Below are positions 34,584 through 34,654 of a DNA stretch of 34,654 bases, piece after piece. The position numbers were made by a program, and so were the translations under genes. Location: contig JAUMWS010000008.1 in NCBI GenBank assembly GCA_030529525.1, forward strand, positions 1 through 34,654. Direction: 5' to 3'. How positions within the stretch are numbered: the stretch's first letter is position 1; each line of letters begins with the position of its first letter. The notes under the pieces are model-generated. The model was not told the DNA's origin. It searched no databases and was given only the letters and a program-made list of their open reading frames with translations. This DNA comes from Porphyromonas sp. Its GTDB lineage: Bacteria > Bacteroidota > Bacteroidia > Bacteroidales > Porphyromonadaceae.

Positions 34584-34654
34584 CTGGATACTGTCCTATA
34601 AAAGTGTGTAAGCCCCGTAGCTCTTAACTTTGAGGTAAGAAGAAAAAACAAACT
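34584..34654 (+). mobile_element. Possible end of an IS256-like insertion sequence (cut by window)
   Basis: The sequence after the trxA terminator contains CTGTCCTATAAAAGTGTGTA (34591-34610), which resembles terminal inverted repeats of IS256-family elements (TGTcc...AAAAGTGTGTAA). A -7-like box TAACTTTG (34625-34632) then faces an unseen gene. The opposite end and transposase are outside the window, so this stays a suggestion. Confidence 0.3.

Noticed and set aside
1-34654. CRISPR array, prophage or defence island
   Set aside because: No regularly spaced identical repeats, cas-like, integrase or phage structural proteins were found.

Overview
The window reads as chromosomal DNA of an anaerobic Bacteroidales bacterium, most likely close to Porphyromonas. 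The genus is an inference. It rests on the Bacteroidetes promoter signature (TTG, 18-21 bp, TAnnTTTG) upstream of several genes, on Bacteroidetes lipoproteins (GldH, DUF4296), and on the gene order ileS / dksA-like / lspA / DUF4296. Almost all of the DNA is intact housekeeping sequence with no decayed large genes.

Left part (1-12505). A lone putative lipoprotein gene on the + strand ends at a strong bidirectional hairpin. Ten tightly packed genes then lie on the - strand. Read in transcription order they are parC, a DUF3316-like envelope protein, an S41 protease lipoprotein, a DUF59 Fe-S factor, lpxH, uvrB, ricT, gldH, dapB and a GH109-like oxidoreductase-fold glycosidase. Several starts and stops overlap (TAATG, ATGA), so parC to uvrB looks like one operon. 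A second promoter lies in front of dapB.

Middle (12506-19289). About 940 bp of AT-rich non-coding DNA carries four GTTTA-type dyads about 21-22 bp apart. Next comes a complete [FeFe]-hydrogenase cassette on the + strand: a monomeric group B-like hydrogenase and its three maturases in the order hydE, hydG, hydF. This cassette is a compact, self-sufficient H2-metabolism module. It is followed by a non-coding stretch with a possible small ORF, a possible small RNA and a hairpin terminator, then tRNA-Ser(GCU) on the - strand.

Right part (19290-34654). mltG (+) and a GH3-family ANL enzyme (-) converge with overlapping stop codons. A small SRPBCC-like gene follows on the - strand, then a 540-bp divergent gap. 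The + strand operon ileS, dksA-like, lspA, DUF4296 lipoprotein, ligA, dnaE comes next, then trxA with its terminator. The last 70 bases hold a promoter-like element and what may be the end of an insertion sequence running off the window.

No CRISPR array, prophage or obvious undescribed defence system was found. The most notable items are the group B-like hydrogenase cassette and its operator-like dyad array, the GxHH/KMSKR signature of IleRS (associated with mupirocin-insensitive type 2 enzymes), the alanine at the main quinolone-resistance position of ParC, and several unexplained intergenic elements.
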